From positions 1-64,000 of the forward strand of contig BOKO01000014.1 of assembly GCA_016861025.1 (NCBI GenBank): DNA of 64,000 bases, given 5' to 3'. How positions within the stretch are numbered: the stretch's first letter is position 1; every line of letters begins with the position of its first letter. The notes under the pieces were generated by a model. That model was given only the letters and a program-made list of their open reading frames with translations, was not told the origin of the DNA and did not search any database. The position numbers and the translations under genes were made by a program. Positions 56,888 through 64,000 of the stretch are shown here, in pieces. Source of the DNA: Chloroflexota bacterium. GTDB taxonomy: Bacteria > Chloroflexota > Anaerolineae > Caldilineales > Caldilineaceae.

Positions 56888-58612
56888 ATGAACGGATCGC
56901 AGCAAAATCTGGATCGAATCTTGCTTGAGGTGGTGCAATCACTCACCGCTGAGCTGGATTTGCCGGGTCTGTTGTCCACGATTCTTCAGCAGTTGGCGAA
57001 ACTGGTGAGTTTTGACAGCGCCTCGATCATGCTGCTCGAAGGCGATCAGCTTGAACTTGCGGCGCGGCTTTCGACATTCCCAACCGACAAGGCGCCGCTG
57101 AAACTGAAGGTGACAGAGCTTACACACATTGCCGAAGCAATCGAACAGCGTCATCCTGTGCGCATCGACGACACAGCAAACGACCGCCGTTGGCGAAAGC
57201 GCAAGGGCAACGAATTGATTCGTTCCTGGCTTGGCGTGCCGCTTGTGGCCGACGGTCAGGTGATCGGCTTGCTGAATATGAGTCATTCGGCGCCGGGACA
57301 CTTTGACAGCCAAAGTGAACAGACTGCCGGTGCGTTTGCGGCGTTTGCAGCTGTGGCGCTGCACAACGCAGCGCTGCATAATCGTCTACAAAGCGAACTG
57401 GCGGAGCGGGCGCACACCGAAGCTGAACTACAGGAGGAGCGCGCCCGCCTGGCTATTCGTGTGGCGGAGCAGATCGCAGCACTGCGCGCCGTCAATCAGG
57501 AAATGGCGCGCACCTCGCGCATGAAAGATGAGTTCCTGGCTGCAATGAGCCACGAGTTGCGCACGCCGCTCAACGTAATCATTAGCATGACCGATCTGTT
57601 GCGCGAGGAAGTGTACGGCGCCGTCACTGACCGGCAGTTGCAGGCGCTCGAACGCATCGACAGGCAGAGCAAACTATTGCTTTCCCTGATCAGCGACGTG
57701 CTCGACGTGGCGCGAATCGAGTCGGGACGGCTAGAGCTCTTAGCGCAACAGATCGATGTCGAGGCTATCTGTCGGGCGTGCGTCGCACAGGTCGACTTCA
57801 CGGCGAAACAGCAACACTTCTCGCTATCGATCCAACCATCGCTGCCGGCAATGATCGCTGACGAGCGGAGGCTGCGCCAGATTCTTACGAATCTACTGTC
57901 AAATGCAGTCAAGTTCACTGCTGAGGGAGGAATTCTGGGGCTTGAGGCGATGCACGACGAGGAGTGCAACTGTCTGGCGCTCACAGTGTGGGACACCGGC
58001 ATCGGCATCGACGAGGACGACTTGCGCCGTTTATTCCGCCCATTCGTGCAGCTCGACGGCGCATTGTCACGACAATACGAAGGCACCGGCCTTGGTCTAA
58101 CGTTGATTCATCGACTGACGGCGTTGCACGGCGGCAGCCTGACAATCGAGAGCCACAAAGGAGAGGGCAGTCGCTTCACGGTGCGCATTCCATTGATGGC
58201 AGTGTTAGATCATGACATCGCCAGGCGTACGCTTATCGCCGGACCAGACGCTCCAACGGTGCTGTTGGTCGCAGGGCTTGAGCACGCCGACGCCTTGCTG
58301 GTCTCCGACCTGCGCAGCGCCGGATTCCACGTCGAAATCACCCTGCAAGATGCTGAACTCCAGATCGACGAAGCGCCCGATCTGGTCATCGTAATCGGTT
58401 ATCCACCGTTGCGTCACATCGTGCGAACAGTGAAGACGTTGCGTGCAAACACTTTGTTGGCTGACAAACCGCTCATTGTTTTGACGACGCTGCAATTGCC
58501 AGGGTACAGCGAAGCGATCTTGGCGGCGGGTGCGAACGAGTATTTAGTGAAACCTCTAGGCAAACAAGCCTTTGAACAGTTGATTAAGACGCACATTCCA
58601 TTTTTTACGTGA
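56888..58612 (+). CDS. GAF-domain sensor histidine kinase with degenerate receiver
   Basis: The 574-residue protein has a GAF domain (about 10-165), a coiled linker (170-205), HisKA with phospho-acceptor His222 in SHELRTPLNVI, and HATPase_c with N box (NLLSNAVKFT), G1 (DTGIGI) and G2 (GTGLGLTL). The C-terminal 115 residues look like a receiver but lack the acidic pocket and phospho-Asp (VLLVAGLEH and VIVIGYPP replace DD and D), while keeping the Thr and Lys (LTT, LVKP). It is cytoplasmic with no membrane helix. No response regulator is next to it. The start at ATG 56888 or GTG 56879 is unsure. Confidence 0.88.
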   Translation: MNGSQQNLDRILLEVVQSLTAELDLPGLLSTILQQLAKLVSFDSASIMLLEGDQLELAARLSTFPTDKAPLKLKVTELTHIAEAIEQRHPVRIDDTANDRRWRKRKGNELIRSWLGVPLVADGQVIGLLNMSHSAPGHFDSQSEQTAGAFAAFAAVALHNAALHNRLQSELAERAHTEAELQEERARLAIRVAEQIAALRAVNQEMARTSRMKDEFLAAMSHELRTPLNVIISMTDLLREEVYGAVTDRQLQALERIDRQSKLLLSLISDVLDVARIESGRLELLAQQIDVEAICRACVAQVDFTAKQQHFSLSIQPSLPAMIADERRLRQILTNLLSNAVKFTAEGGILGLEAMHDEECNCLALTVWDTGIGIDEDDLRRLFRPFVQLDGALSRQYEGTGLGLTLIHRLTALHGGSLTIESHKGEGSRFTVRIPLMAVLDHDIARRTLIAGPDAPTVLLVAGLEHADALLVSDLRSAGFHVEITLQDAELQIDEAPDLVIVIGYPPLRHIVRTVKTLRANTLLADKPLIVLTTLQLPGYSEAILAAGANEYLVKPLGKQAFEQLIKTHIPFFT

Positions 58613-58643
58613 ATTTCAAACACTCTCAGGGGGAGAAAAACAG

Positions 58644-61379
58644 ATGAGCACGGGCAAAGCAAGTTCCGAATTGAAAGTGGCGTTTCGCCGCCACCCCCTC
58701 GACGCCATTTTCAAGCCACGCAACGTCGCTGTGATTGGCGCCACCGAGAAAGAGGACAGCGTCGGGCGCACATTGCTGTGGAACCTGATCAGCAATCCAT
58801 TTGGAGGCACTGTCTTTCCGGTCAACCCAAAGCGCAACAACATTCTGGGAATCCGCGCCTATCCGTCGATCCGTGATGTGCCCGATCAGGTTGATCTCGC
58901 CGTGATCGTGACGCCGGCGCCCACTGTGCCAGGCGTCATCGCTGAATGCGTGGAGGCAGGCGTCAAGGGCGCAATTATTATCTCGGCTGGCTTCAAAGAG
59001 ACCGGCGAAGCTGGCGCCAAATTGGAGCAGAAAATCCTGGAGCAGGCGCGCGATGCGCAAATGCGCATCATCGGGCCAAACTGCCTGGGCGTGATGAGCC
59101 CGCTAACCGGCATCAACGCCACCTTTGCCAAAGGCATGGCGCTGCCTGGCGGCGTCGGCTTTATCAGCCAGAGCGGGGCGCTCTGCACCTCGGTGCTCGA
59201 TTGGAGCCTGCAGGACAATGTGGGTTTCAGCGCATTTGTCTCAATCGGCTCGATGCTCGATGTAGACTGGGCGGATCTGCTTTACTATCTTGGCGACGAC
59301 CAGCGCACCAAAGCGATCGTGATGTACATGGAGACGATCGGCAACGCGCGTCGTTTCCTTTCAGCGGCGCGTGAGGTCGCACTTGCCAAACCGATCATCG
59401 TGATCAAAGCCGGGCGCACGGCCGCGGCGGCAAAAGCGGCTGCCTCGCACACTGGCTCGCTTGCCGGCAGCGACGATGTGCTCGATGCAGCGTTCCGCCG
59501 CGTCGGCGTGCTGCGCGTTGAGCGCATCTCCGATATTTTTTACATGGCTGAGGTATTGTCGAAGCAGCCGCGCGCGCAAGGACCAAACCTGACCATCGTC
59601 ACTAACGCCGGCGGCCCCGGCGTGCTGGCAACCGATGCGCTGATTATGGGCGGCGGCAAGCTGACCGAAATCTCCGAGCAGACATTGGCGGAGCTAAACG
59701 CGTTTCTGCCGTCGGCGTGGAGCCATAACAACCCGATCGATATCTTGGGAGACGCCAGCCCGGAATTGTACGCCAAAACCCTGGAAGTGGCTTCCAAAGA
59801 TAAGAACGCCGATGGTCTGCTGGTGATTTTGACGCCGCAGGATATGACCGATCCGACGCGTACTGCCGAACAGCTTCGTCACGCAGCGGCGTCGTTGGGG
59901 CGCAAACCAGTCCTCGCCAGCTGGATGGGCGGCGCTGATGTGGCGGCAGGCGTCTCGATTTTGAACCGCGCCAGCATCCCAACCTTCCCCTATCCTGACA
60001 CCGCGGCGCAGGTCTTCAACTACATGTGGCGCTACAGCTACAACCTCAAAGGCATTTACGAGACGCCATCGCTGCCGGTCGCCAGCGAAGCCGAGGCAAT
60101 GAATCGCAACCGGGCGCGCCATCTGATCGACCAGGTGCGCGAAAAAGGGCGCACGATTCTCACCGAGTTCGAGTCCAAAGAGATCTTCAACGCCTATGGC
60201 ATTCCGACCGTGGAGACGCGCCTGGCCGCCACTGTCGAAGATGCAGTGAAAGAAGCGGAGGCAATCGGCTATCCGGTCGTGCTCAAGCTCAACTCCGAGA
60301 CGATCACGCACAAGTCAGATGTCAAAGGCGTACAGCTCAACCTCTTGAATGAAGAGGCTGTGCGCGCCGCCTTCGAGACGATCCGCTCCGCCGTGACCGA
60401 ACGACATGGCGCACACCACTTCCAGGGCGTCACAGTGCAACCGATGCTCAAGCTGGATGGCTACGAGTTGATCATCGGCAGCAGCATCGACGCCCAGTTC
60501 GGGCCGGTGTTGCTCTTTGGCACAGGCGGCGTGCTCGTCGAGGTCTACAGGGATCGGGCGCTGGCGCTGCCGCCGCTCAACACGACCCTGGCGCGGCGCA
60601 TGATGGAGCAGACAAAAATCTGGGAGGCGCTGCAAGGGGTGCGCGGACGCAAGCCGGTCGACACCGAGGCGTTGCAACGTCTGCTGGTGCGCTTCAGCCA
60701 GCTTGTCGTTGAGCAACAGTGGATCAAAGAGATCGACATCAATCCGTTGCTGGCGTCGCCCGCCCAAATCATCGCCCTGGATGCACGCATCGTGCTCCAC
60801 GATCCTGAAACGAACGAGGAAGACCTGCCGCGTTCGGCGATCCGCCCATACCCGGCGCATTACAGCGCGCCCTTCTCCCTGCCCAGCGATGAGGAGGTTA
60901 ACATTCGCCCGATCCGCCCTGAGGACGAACCGCTGATGGCTTCCTTCAACCGCACGTTGTCGCCCTATAGCATCTATCTGCGCTACTTCCATCCGGTGTC
61001 GCCGGCGCAGTTGATGTCGCACGAACAGCTCGCCATGCTCTGCTTTGTTGATTACGATCGTGAGATGGCGCTGGTTGCCGAGCGCAAAGACGACCGCGGT
61101 CGCACGCAGATCGTGGGGATGGGGCAATTGACAAAACTCCAGGGCACGAACGACGGTGAGTTTGCCATCTTGATCAGCGATCAATATCAGCGCACCGGTC
61201 TGGGCACAGAAATGTTGAGCCGTCTGATCCAGATCGGTCGCGACGAGAAACTAGAGCGCATCGTCGCCGAGATTCTGCCCGAAAACGAAGGGATGCGCCG
61301 CGTCTGCCAGAAACTGGGCTTCGAGTTCAGCAAAGTGCCCGGCAGCAATGTGATTTTTGCCGAGCTGACGCTCAATTGA
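58644..61379 (+). CDS. ADP-forming acyl-CoA synthetase fused to a GNAT acetyltransferase
   Basis: The 911-residue protein has a CoA-binding domain (VAVIGATEKEDSVGR), a succinyl-CoA synthetase-like flavodoxin region with catalytic His269 in SHTGSLAGSD, an ATP-grasp domain (about 500-720, IGYPVVLKLNSETITHKSDVKG) and a C-terminal GNAT domain (about 755-911, DQYQRTGLGTEMLSRLI). This is the layout of protein acetyltransferase Pat/YfiQ-type proteins, where the synthetase part may be a regulator or an active acetyl-CoA synthetase. AGGGGGAG precedes the ATG. It follows the histidine kinase by 31 bases in the same direction. Confidence 0.88.
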   Translation: MSTGKASSELKVAFRRHPLDAIFKPRNVAVIGATEKEDSVGRTLLWNLISNPFGGTVFPVNPKRNNILGIRAYPSIRDVPDQVDLAVIVTPAPTVPGVIAECVEAGVKGAIIISAGFKETGEAGAKLEQKILEQARDAQMRIIGPNCLGVMSPLTGINATFAKGMALPGGVGFISQSGALCTSVLDWSLQDNVGFSAFVSIGSMLDVDWADLLYYLGDDQRTKAIVMYMETIGNARRFLSAAREVALAKPIIVIKAGRTAAAAKAAASHTGSLAGSDDVLDAAFRRVGVLRVERISDIFYMAEVLSKQPRAQGPNLTIVTNAGGPGVLATDALIMGGGKLTEISEQTLAELNAFLPSAWSHNNPIDILGDASPELYAKTLEVASKDKNADGLLVILTPQDMTDPTRTAEQLRHAAASLGRKPVLASWMGGADVAAGVSILNRASIPTFPYPDTAAQVFNYMWRYSYNLKGIYETPSLPVASEAEAMNRNRARHLIDQVREKGRTILTEFESKEIFNAYGIPTVETRLAATVEDAVKEAEAIGYPVVLKLNSETITHKSDVKGVQLNLLNEEAVRAAFETIRSAVTERHGAHHFQGVTVQPMLKLDGYELIIGSSIDAQFGPVLLFGTGGVLVEVYRDRALALPPLNTTLARRMMEQTKIWEALQGVRGRKPVDTEALQRLLVRFSQLVVEQQWIKEIDINPLLASPAQIIALDARIVLHDPETNEEDLPRSAIRPYPAHYSAPFSLPSDEEVNIRPIRPEDEPLMASFNRTLSPYSIYLRYFHPVSPAQLMSHEQLAMLCFVDYDREMALVAERKDDRGRTQIVGMGQLTKLQGTNDGEFAILISDQYQRTGLGTEMLSRLIQIGRDEKLERIVAEILPENEGMRRVCQKLGFEFSKVPGSNVIFAELTLN

Positions 61380-61460
61380 GGCAGGCTCTGTCAGGTGGAT
61401 GCGTCACACCTTTCCCAGAAACCCAACATTTCCGGGGAGGGTGTGACGACTTGACAATTC

Positions 61461-62588
61461 TCAGCCAGACTCCGAAGGAAGTTTGGCAAAGTCGGTCGCT
61501 CCTTTGCGCTCGTGCGCCAGCAACTGCCGTTTGCGCTCGACGCCCCATCGATAGCCGCTAAGGTCGCCATCCTTGCGCACCACGCGATGACAGGGGATCG
61601 CCACCGCCAGCTTGTTGGCGGCGCACGCACCGGCCACGGCGCGCACTGCCTCCGGTTCGCCGATGCGTTCGGCCACCTCGCTGTAGCTCAGCGTCTCGCC
61701 CGCCGGAATCTCGCGCAGCGTAGCCCAGACGCGACGCTGAAACGCCGTACCCTGAATGTCGAGCGGCAGGGATAACCCGCGCTGCGGTGCGCCAAGAAAG
61801 GCCACGATCTGCTGCATCCAGTCGTCGAAGCCAGGGTCGCGCACGATCTCGGCGTTGGGAAAGCGCGTGCGCAGCTCTGCTTCGAGCACAACCGGATCGT
61901 CACCCAACTCAATGCTGCATAGCCCGCGCATCGTCGCCGCCGCCAACACCCATCCCAAATAGCACGCAGCCACGCCAAAACGGATCGTCTCGTCTGCTGC
62001 ACCGCGACGATACTTGCCCGGCGTCATGCCGATGGCGTCGGCGCTTTCAGCGTAGAAATGACCACTGTTGCTGTAGCCGGCGTCGTAGATTGCTTTTGTT
62101 ACGGTGCTTGCTGTCTGGAGCGCGTCGGCGGCGCGGTGGCGGCGCACAGTCATCGCATATTGCTTGGGCGAGACGCCGGTGTGCGCCTTGAAGACGCGCT
62201 GAAGGTGGTAGGGACTCATGCCCACGGCCGCGGCAAGCGTCGCTAGTGTTGGCGTCCCGTCGCTGTCCCGGATCAGCGCGCATGCCTGCTCGACCGCGGC
62301 GGCATGTTCGACGATCATTGCCGGCTGCGGCTGGTGCGGCTGACAGCGCTTGCAGGGGCGGAAGCCGGCTGCTTCGGCGGCGGCGGGTGTGTCGAAAAAG
62401 CGCACGTTCTGACGCCGCGGCGGGCGCGAACGGCACGTTGGCCGGCAGTAAACGCCAGTCGTTGTCACTGCGAACCAGAACTGTCCTTCGGCGGCGGCGT
62501 CTCTGGCACAGACGGCAGCCCATCGCGCGTCGTCGGCGGCAAACAGGATGGTCGATGGGGTTTGCGTCGTCGTGATGGTCGTTGACAT
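61461..62588 (-). CDS. ada: Ada: methylphosphotriester sensor, AraC domain and O6-methylguanine transferase
   Basis: The 375-residue protein has all three Ada parts. The zinc methylphosphotriester domain shows Cys48 and Cys52 (GVYCRPTC) and Cys79/Cys82 (FRPCKRC). An AraC-type DNA-binding domain follows (about 95-195, MSPYHLQRVFKAHTGVSPKQY). The C-terminal methyltransferase has the acceptor Cys in AIPCHRVV with GETLSYSEVAERIG. Ada removes methyl groups from DNA suicidally and, when methylated, activates its regulon. It is a single gene on the minus strand; the 167-base gap to the next gene shows nothing clear. Confidence 0.95.
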   Translation of the reverse strand: MSTTITTTQTPSTILFAADDARWAAVCARDAAAEGQFWFAVTTTGVYCRPTCRSRPPRRQNVRFFDTPAAAEAAGFRPCKRCQPHQPQPAMIVEHAAAVEQACALIRDSDGTPTLATLAAAVGMSPYHLQRVFKAHTGVSPKQYAMTVRRHRAADALQTASTVTKAIYDAGYSNSGHFYAESADAIGMTPGKYRRGAADETIRFGVAACYLGWVLAAATMRGLCSIELGDDPVVLEAELRTRFPNAEIVRDPGFDDWMQQIVAFLGAPQRGLSLPLDIQGTAFQRRVWATLREIPAGETLSYSEVAERIGEPEAVRAVAGACAANKLAVAIPCHRVVRKDGDLSGYRWGVERKRQLLAHERKGATDFAKLPSESG

Positions 62589-62755
62589 GGTGCATTCTCT
62601 CCTGGCTTGTCTCCAATTTGATTATGCACCGAATCCTACTCGTAACGCGATGCCTGTGCACTCGAATTCTTGCGCTGCAATTCCAGGTGATGGGAGCTGA
62701 CGTGACAACGTTTCCATGTCGAAGTTCACCCTGCTTCCACTTCCCTATGGTTCAA

Positions 62756-63748
62756 CTACAAGGTGACTTCCTGCCCGATTCCTCGATCCAGCGCCCGCCG
62801 ATAGACCAGCGCCGCCGTCACCGCATCTTGCAGCGCCAGCCCCACCGACTTGAAGAGCGTGATCTCATCTACAGCGATGCGGCCAGGAACGACGCCGGAG
62901 ACGACCTCAGCCAGCTCGCCCACGACATGATCCGGCCCGATGACGCCCTCCTGTGTAGGGATAACAATGTCGCCTGCCTCGACCTGCGCAGCCTGGCGAC
63001 GGTCAACGATAACGCGACTGCGGCGCACGGCTTCGCTGTCCAACTCGCGCATCGTTTTGGTGTAGGCGCCGATGGCGTTGATGTGTGTCCCAGGGCGCAG
63101 CCAGGCGCCGTCAAAGAGCGGCGTTGGGCTGTTGGTTGCGGTGCAGATCAGATCGGCGGCTTCGACTGCGGCGCGTACATCGGCGGCTGCGTCCACAGGT
63201 GCACCGAGCTGTTTCACCATACGCGCGCAGAAAGCGCTCACATCGCCCAGCGCCACCACATGCACCTGCCGAATCGGGCGAACCGCAGCCATTGCCAGCA
63301 ACTGCGGCCCTGCCTGCGCGCCGGCGCCGAAGATCGTCACCACGCTGGCGTCGGGGCGCGCCATGTGGCGCGTGGCGACGCCGCTCACCGCCCCCGTACG
63401 CATGGCGGTGAGATGTTCGGCGTCCATCAGCGCCAGCGGCTGCCCCGTACGCGCATCGTGCAGCAGCAGCACGGCATGAATGGTGGGCAGGTCATACTTT
63501 GCCCGGTTGTCGTTGTAGACGGTGACCATTTTGATCGTCAACGTGCCAGGATCACCTGCCGCCGGGTCGCCGGCCACAAATGCAGGCATGGAAAGATGAA
63601 TGCCGTTGTGTGGCGCAATCGTCGTCGCCAGCCGCTGGGGCATCTCCACCGCGCCAGCGGCAAGCTGGCGAAAGCCCGCCTCGACCGCCTCAATTGCATC
63701 GGGCATCGTCAACAACGATTCAACATCATGACGGGTCAAAATCAGCAT
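62756..63748 (-). CDS. Ornithine cyclodeaminase/mu-crystallin family protein
   Basis: The 330-residue NAD(P)-binding protein has the family's layout: an N-terminal dimer strand region, LTIKMVTVYNDNRAKYDLPTIHAVLLLHD (here key residues Lys, Asn, Asp), a Rossmann GAGAQAGPQL at about 140, and ICTATNSPTPLFDGAWLRPGTHINAIGAY. Members include ornithine cyclodeaminase, alanine dehydrogenase and ketimine reductase; the substrate cannot be chosen here. GGAGAGAAG precedes the ATG, and the start is three bases from the stop of the nitroreductase-family gene. Confidence 0.88.
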   Translation of the reverse strand: MLILTRHDVESLLTMPDAIEAVEAGFRQLAAGAVEMPQRLATTIAPHNGIHLSMPAFVAGDPAAGDPGTLTIKMVTVYNDNRAKYDLPTIHAVLLLHDARTGQPLALMDAEHLTAMRTGAVSGVATRHMARPDASVVTIFGAGAQAGPQLLAMAAVRPIRQVHVVALGDVSAFCARMVKQLGAPVDAAADVRAAVEAADLICTATNSPTPLFDGAWLRPGTHINAIGAYTKTMRELDSEAVRRSRVIVDRRQAAQVEAGDIVIPTQEGVIGPDHVVGELAEVVSGVVPGRIAVDEITLFKSVGLALQDAVTAALVYRRALDRGIGQEVTL

Positions 63749-63751
63749 GAG

Positions 63752-64000
63752 TCAACTTCTCTCCAACACAAACATCGGTATCTCCCGATGCGCGGCGCGT
63801 TGACGGTAGGCTGTATAGCCGACGTAGAGCTGATCAGCCATGCGCCAATAGCGGACGCGTTCTTCCGGCGTGGCTTCACGGCTGCGGTAGACGGCGGATT
63901 TGCCTTGATAGGCAACCGTGGCGATAGGATGGGCGCGCAGGTTGTAGCTCCACGCCGGATTCTTCCGCCCACCGAAGTTGGTGGCGAAGAGGATCAGCCG
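63752..64000 (-). CDS. F420/deazaflavin-dependent nitroreductase family protein, C-terminal part
   Basis: Only the last 82 residues are in the window; the gene enters from the right edge. The segment LILFATNFGGRKNPAWSYNLRAHPIATVAYQ is the family's core (split key residues Thr-Asn, Pro-Ala-Trp-x-x-Asn-Leu and His-Pro), and it ends YTAYRQRAAHREIPMFVLERS, as family members do. These split-barrel proteins bind deazaflavin F420 or flavin and reduce nitro or quinone compounds. It is three bases upstream of the ornithine cyclodeaminase-family gene. Confidence 0.8.
   Translation of the reverse strand, partial: RLILFATNFGGRKNPAWSYNLRAHPIATVAYQGKSAVYRSREATPEERVRYWRMADQLYVGYTAYRQRAAHREIPMFVLERS

Overview
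The window looks like chromosomal DNA from a Chloroflexota bacterium, most likely near Caldilinea and relatives. This is an inference from gene style: GC-rich coding DNA, LysM proteins with Pro/Thr linkers, a helix-turn-helix/STAND-ATPase/TPR regulator, a secreted repeat protein ending in a short YLPL-type tail, and heptamer-based tandem repeats between genes. No rRNA, tRNA, CRISPR array, phage module or intact insertion sequence was seen. Most genes are on the minus strand in short, tightly packed operons. Start codons include GTG and TTG, chosen here mainly from AGGAGG-like ribosome sites.

Layout. 0.2-1.1 kb: a SnoaL-like/rhodanese fusion. 1.3-9.7 kb: the most unusual locus, a minus-strand operon of caspase-like protease, helical-repeat protein and TPR-CHAT protease, all joined by ATGA stop/start overlaps, facing a divergent HTH-STAND-TPR regulator. 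9.8-13.3 kb: DinB-like protein, then a one-carbon cluster (GcvT, GcvH, an unknown protein, a cyclodeaminase-like protein). 13.5-19.5 kb: GH20 hexosaminidase, a small membrane zinc-ribbon protein, then an operon of zinc-ribbon/LysM protein, VOC protein, DUF429-hydrolase fusion and DUF1028 protein. 19.6-23.0 kb: uvrB behind a strong promoter with a LexA-type box, then thiolase. 23.1-29.8 kb: alpha-L-rhamnosidase with its TetR regulator and two operators, aminotransferase, LysM lipoprotein, zinc-finger membrane protein. 29.8-39.1 kb: NAD kinase, phosphoesterase, uvrC coupled to a three-cNMP-fold/two-bPH2 membrane protein, two overlapping APH-type kinases, GIY-YIG and DUF5946 proteins. 39.1-41.4 kb: hydrolase-TetR-YrdB operon with a palindromic operator built around its own promoter, and a small antitoxin-like relic.

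41.5-52.3 kb: P5C dehydrogenase, then an ABC-2 exporter whose ATPase gene is separated from its two permease genes by about 5.4 kb. That interval holds a 1470-residue secreted beta-helix/DUF11 repeat protein and is bounded by near-identical 35-bp direct repeats lying in heptamer arrays. 52.5-64 kb: HAD phosphatase, GalT-like protein and methyltransferase operon, M20 peptidase, GAF histidine kinase with a degenerate receiver, ADP-forming acyl-CoA synthetase fused to an acetyltransferase, Ada, ornithine cyclodeaminase family protein, and a truncated F420-type nitroreductase-family gene at the right edge.

Themes are DNA repair (UvrB, UvrC, Ada), glycan breakdown (GH20, GH78), one-carbon and amino-acid metabolism, and protease-based signalling or conflict (caspase/CHAT/STAND). 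The last is the best candidate for a little-described system.
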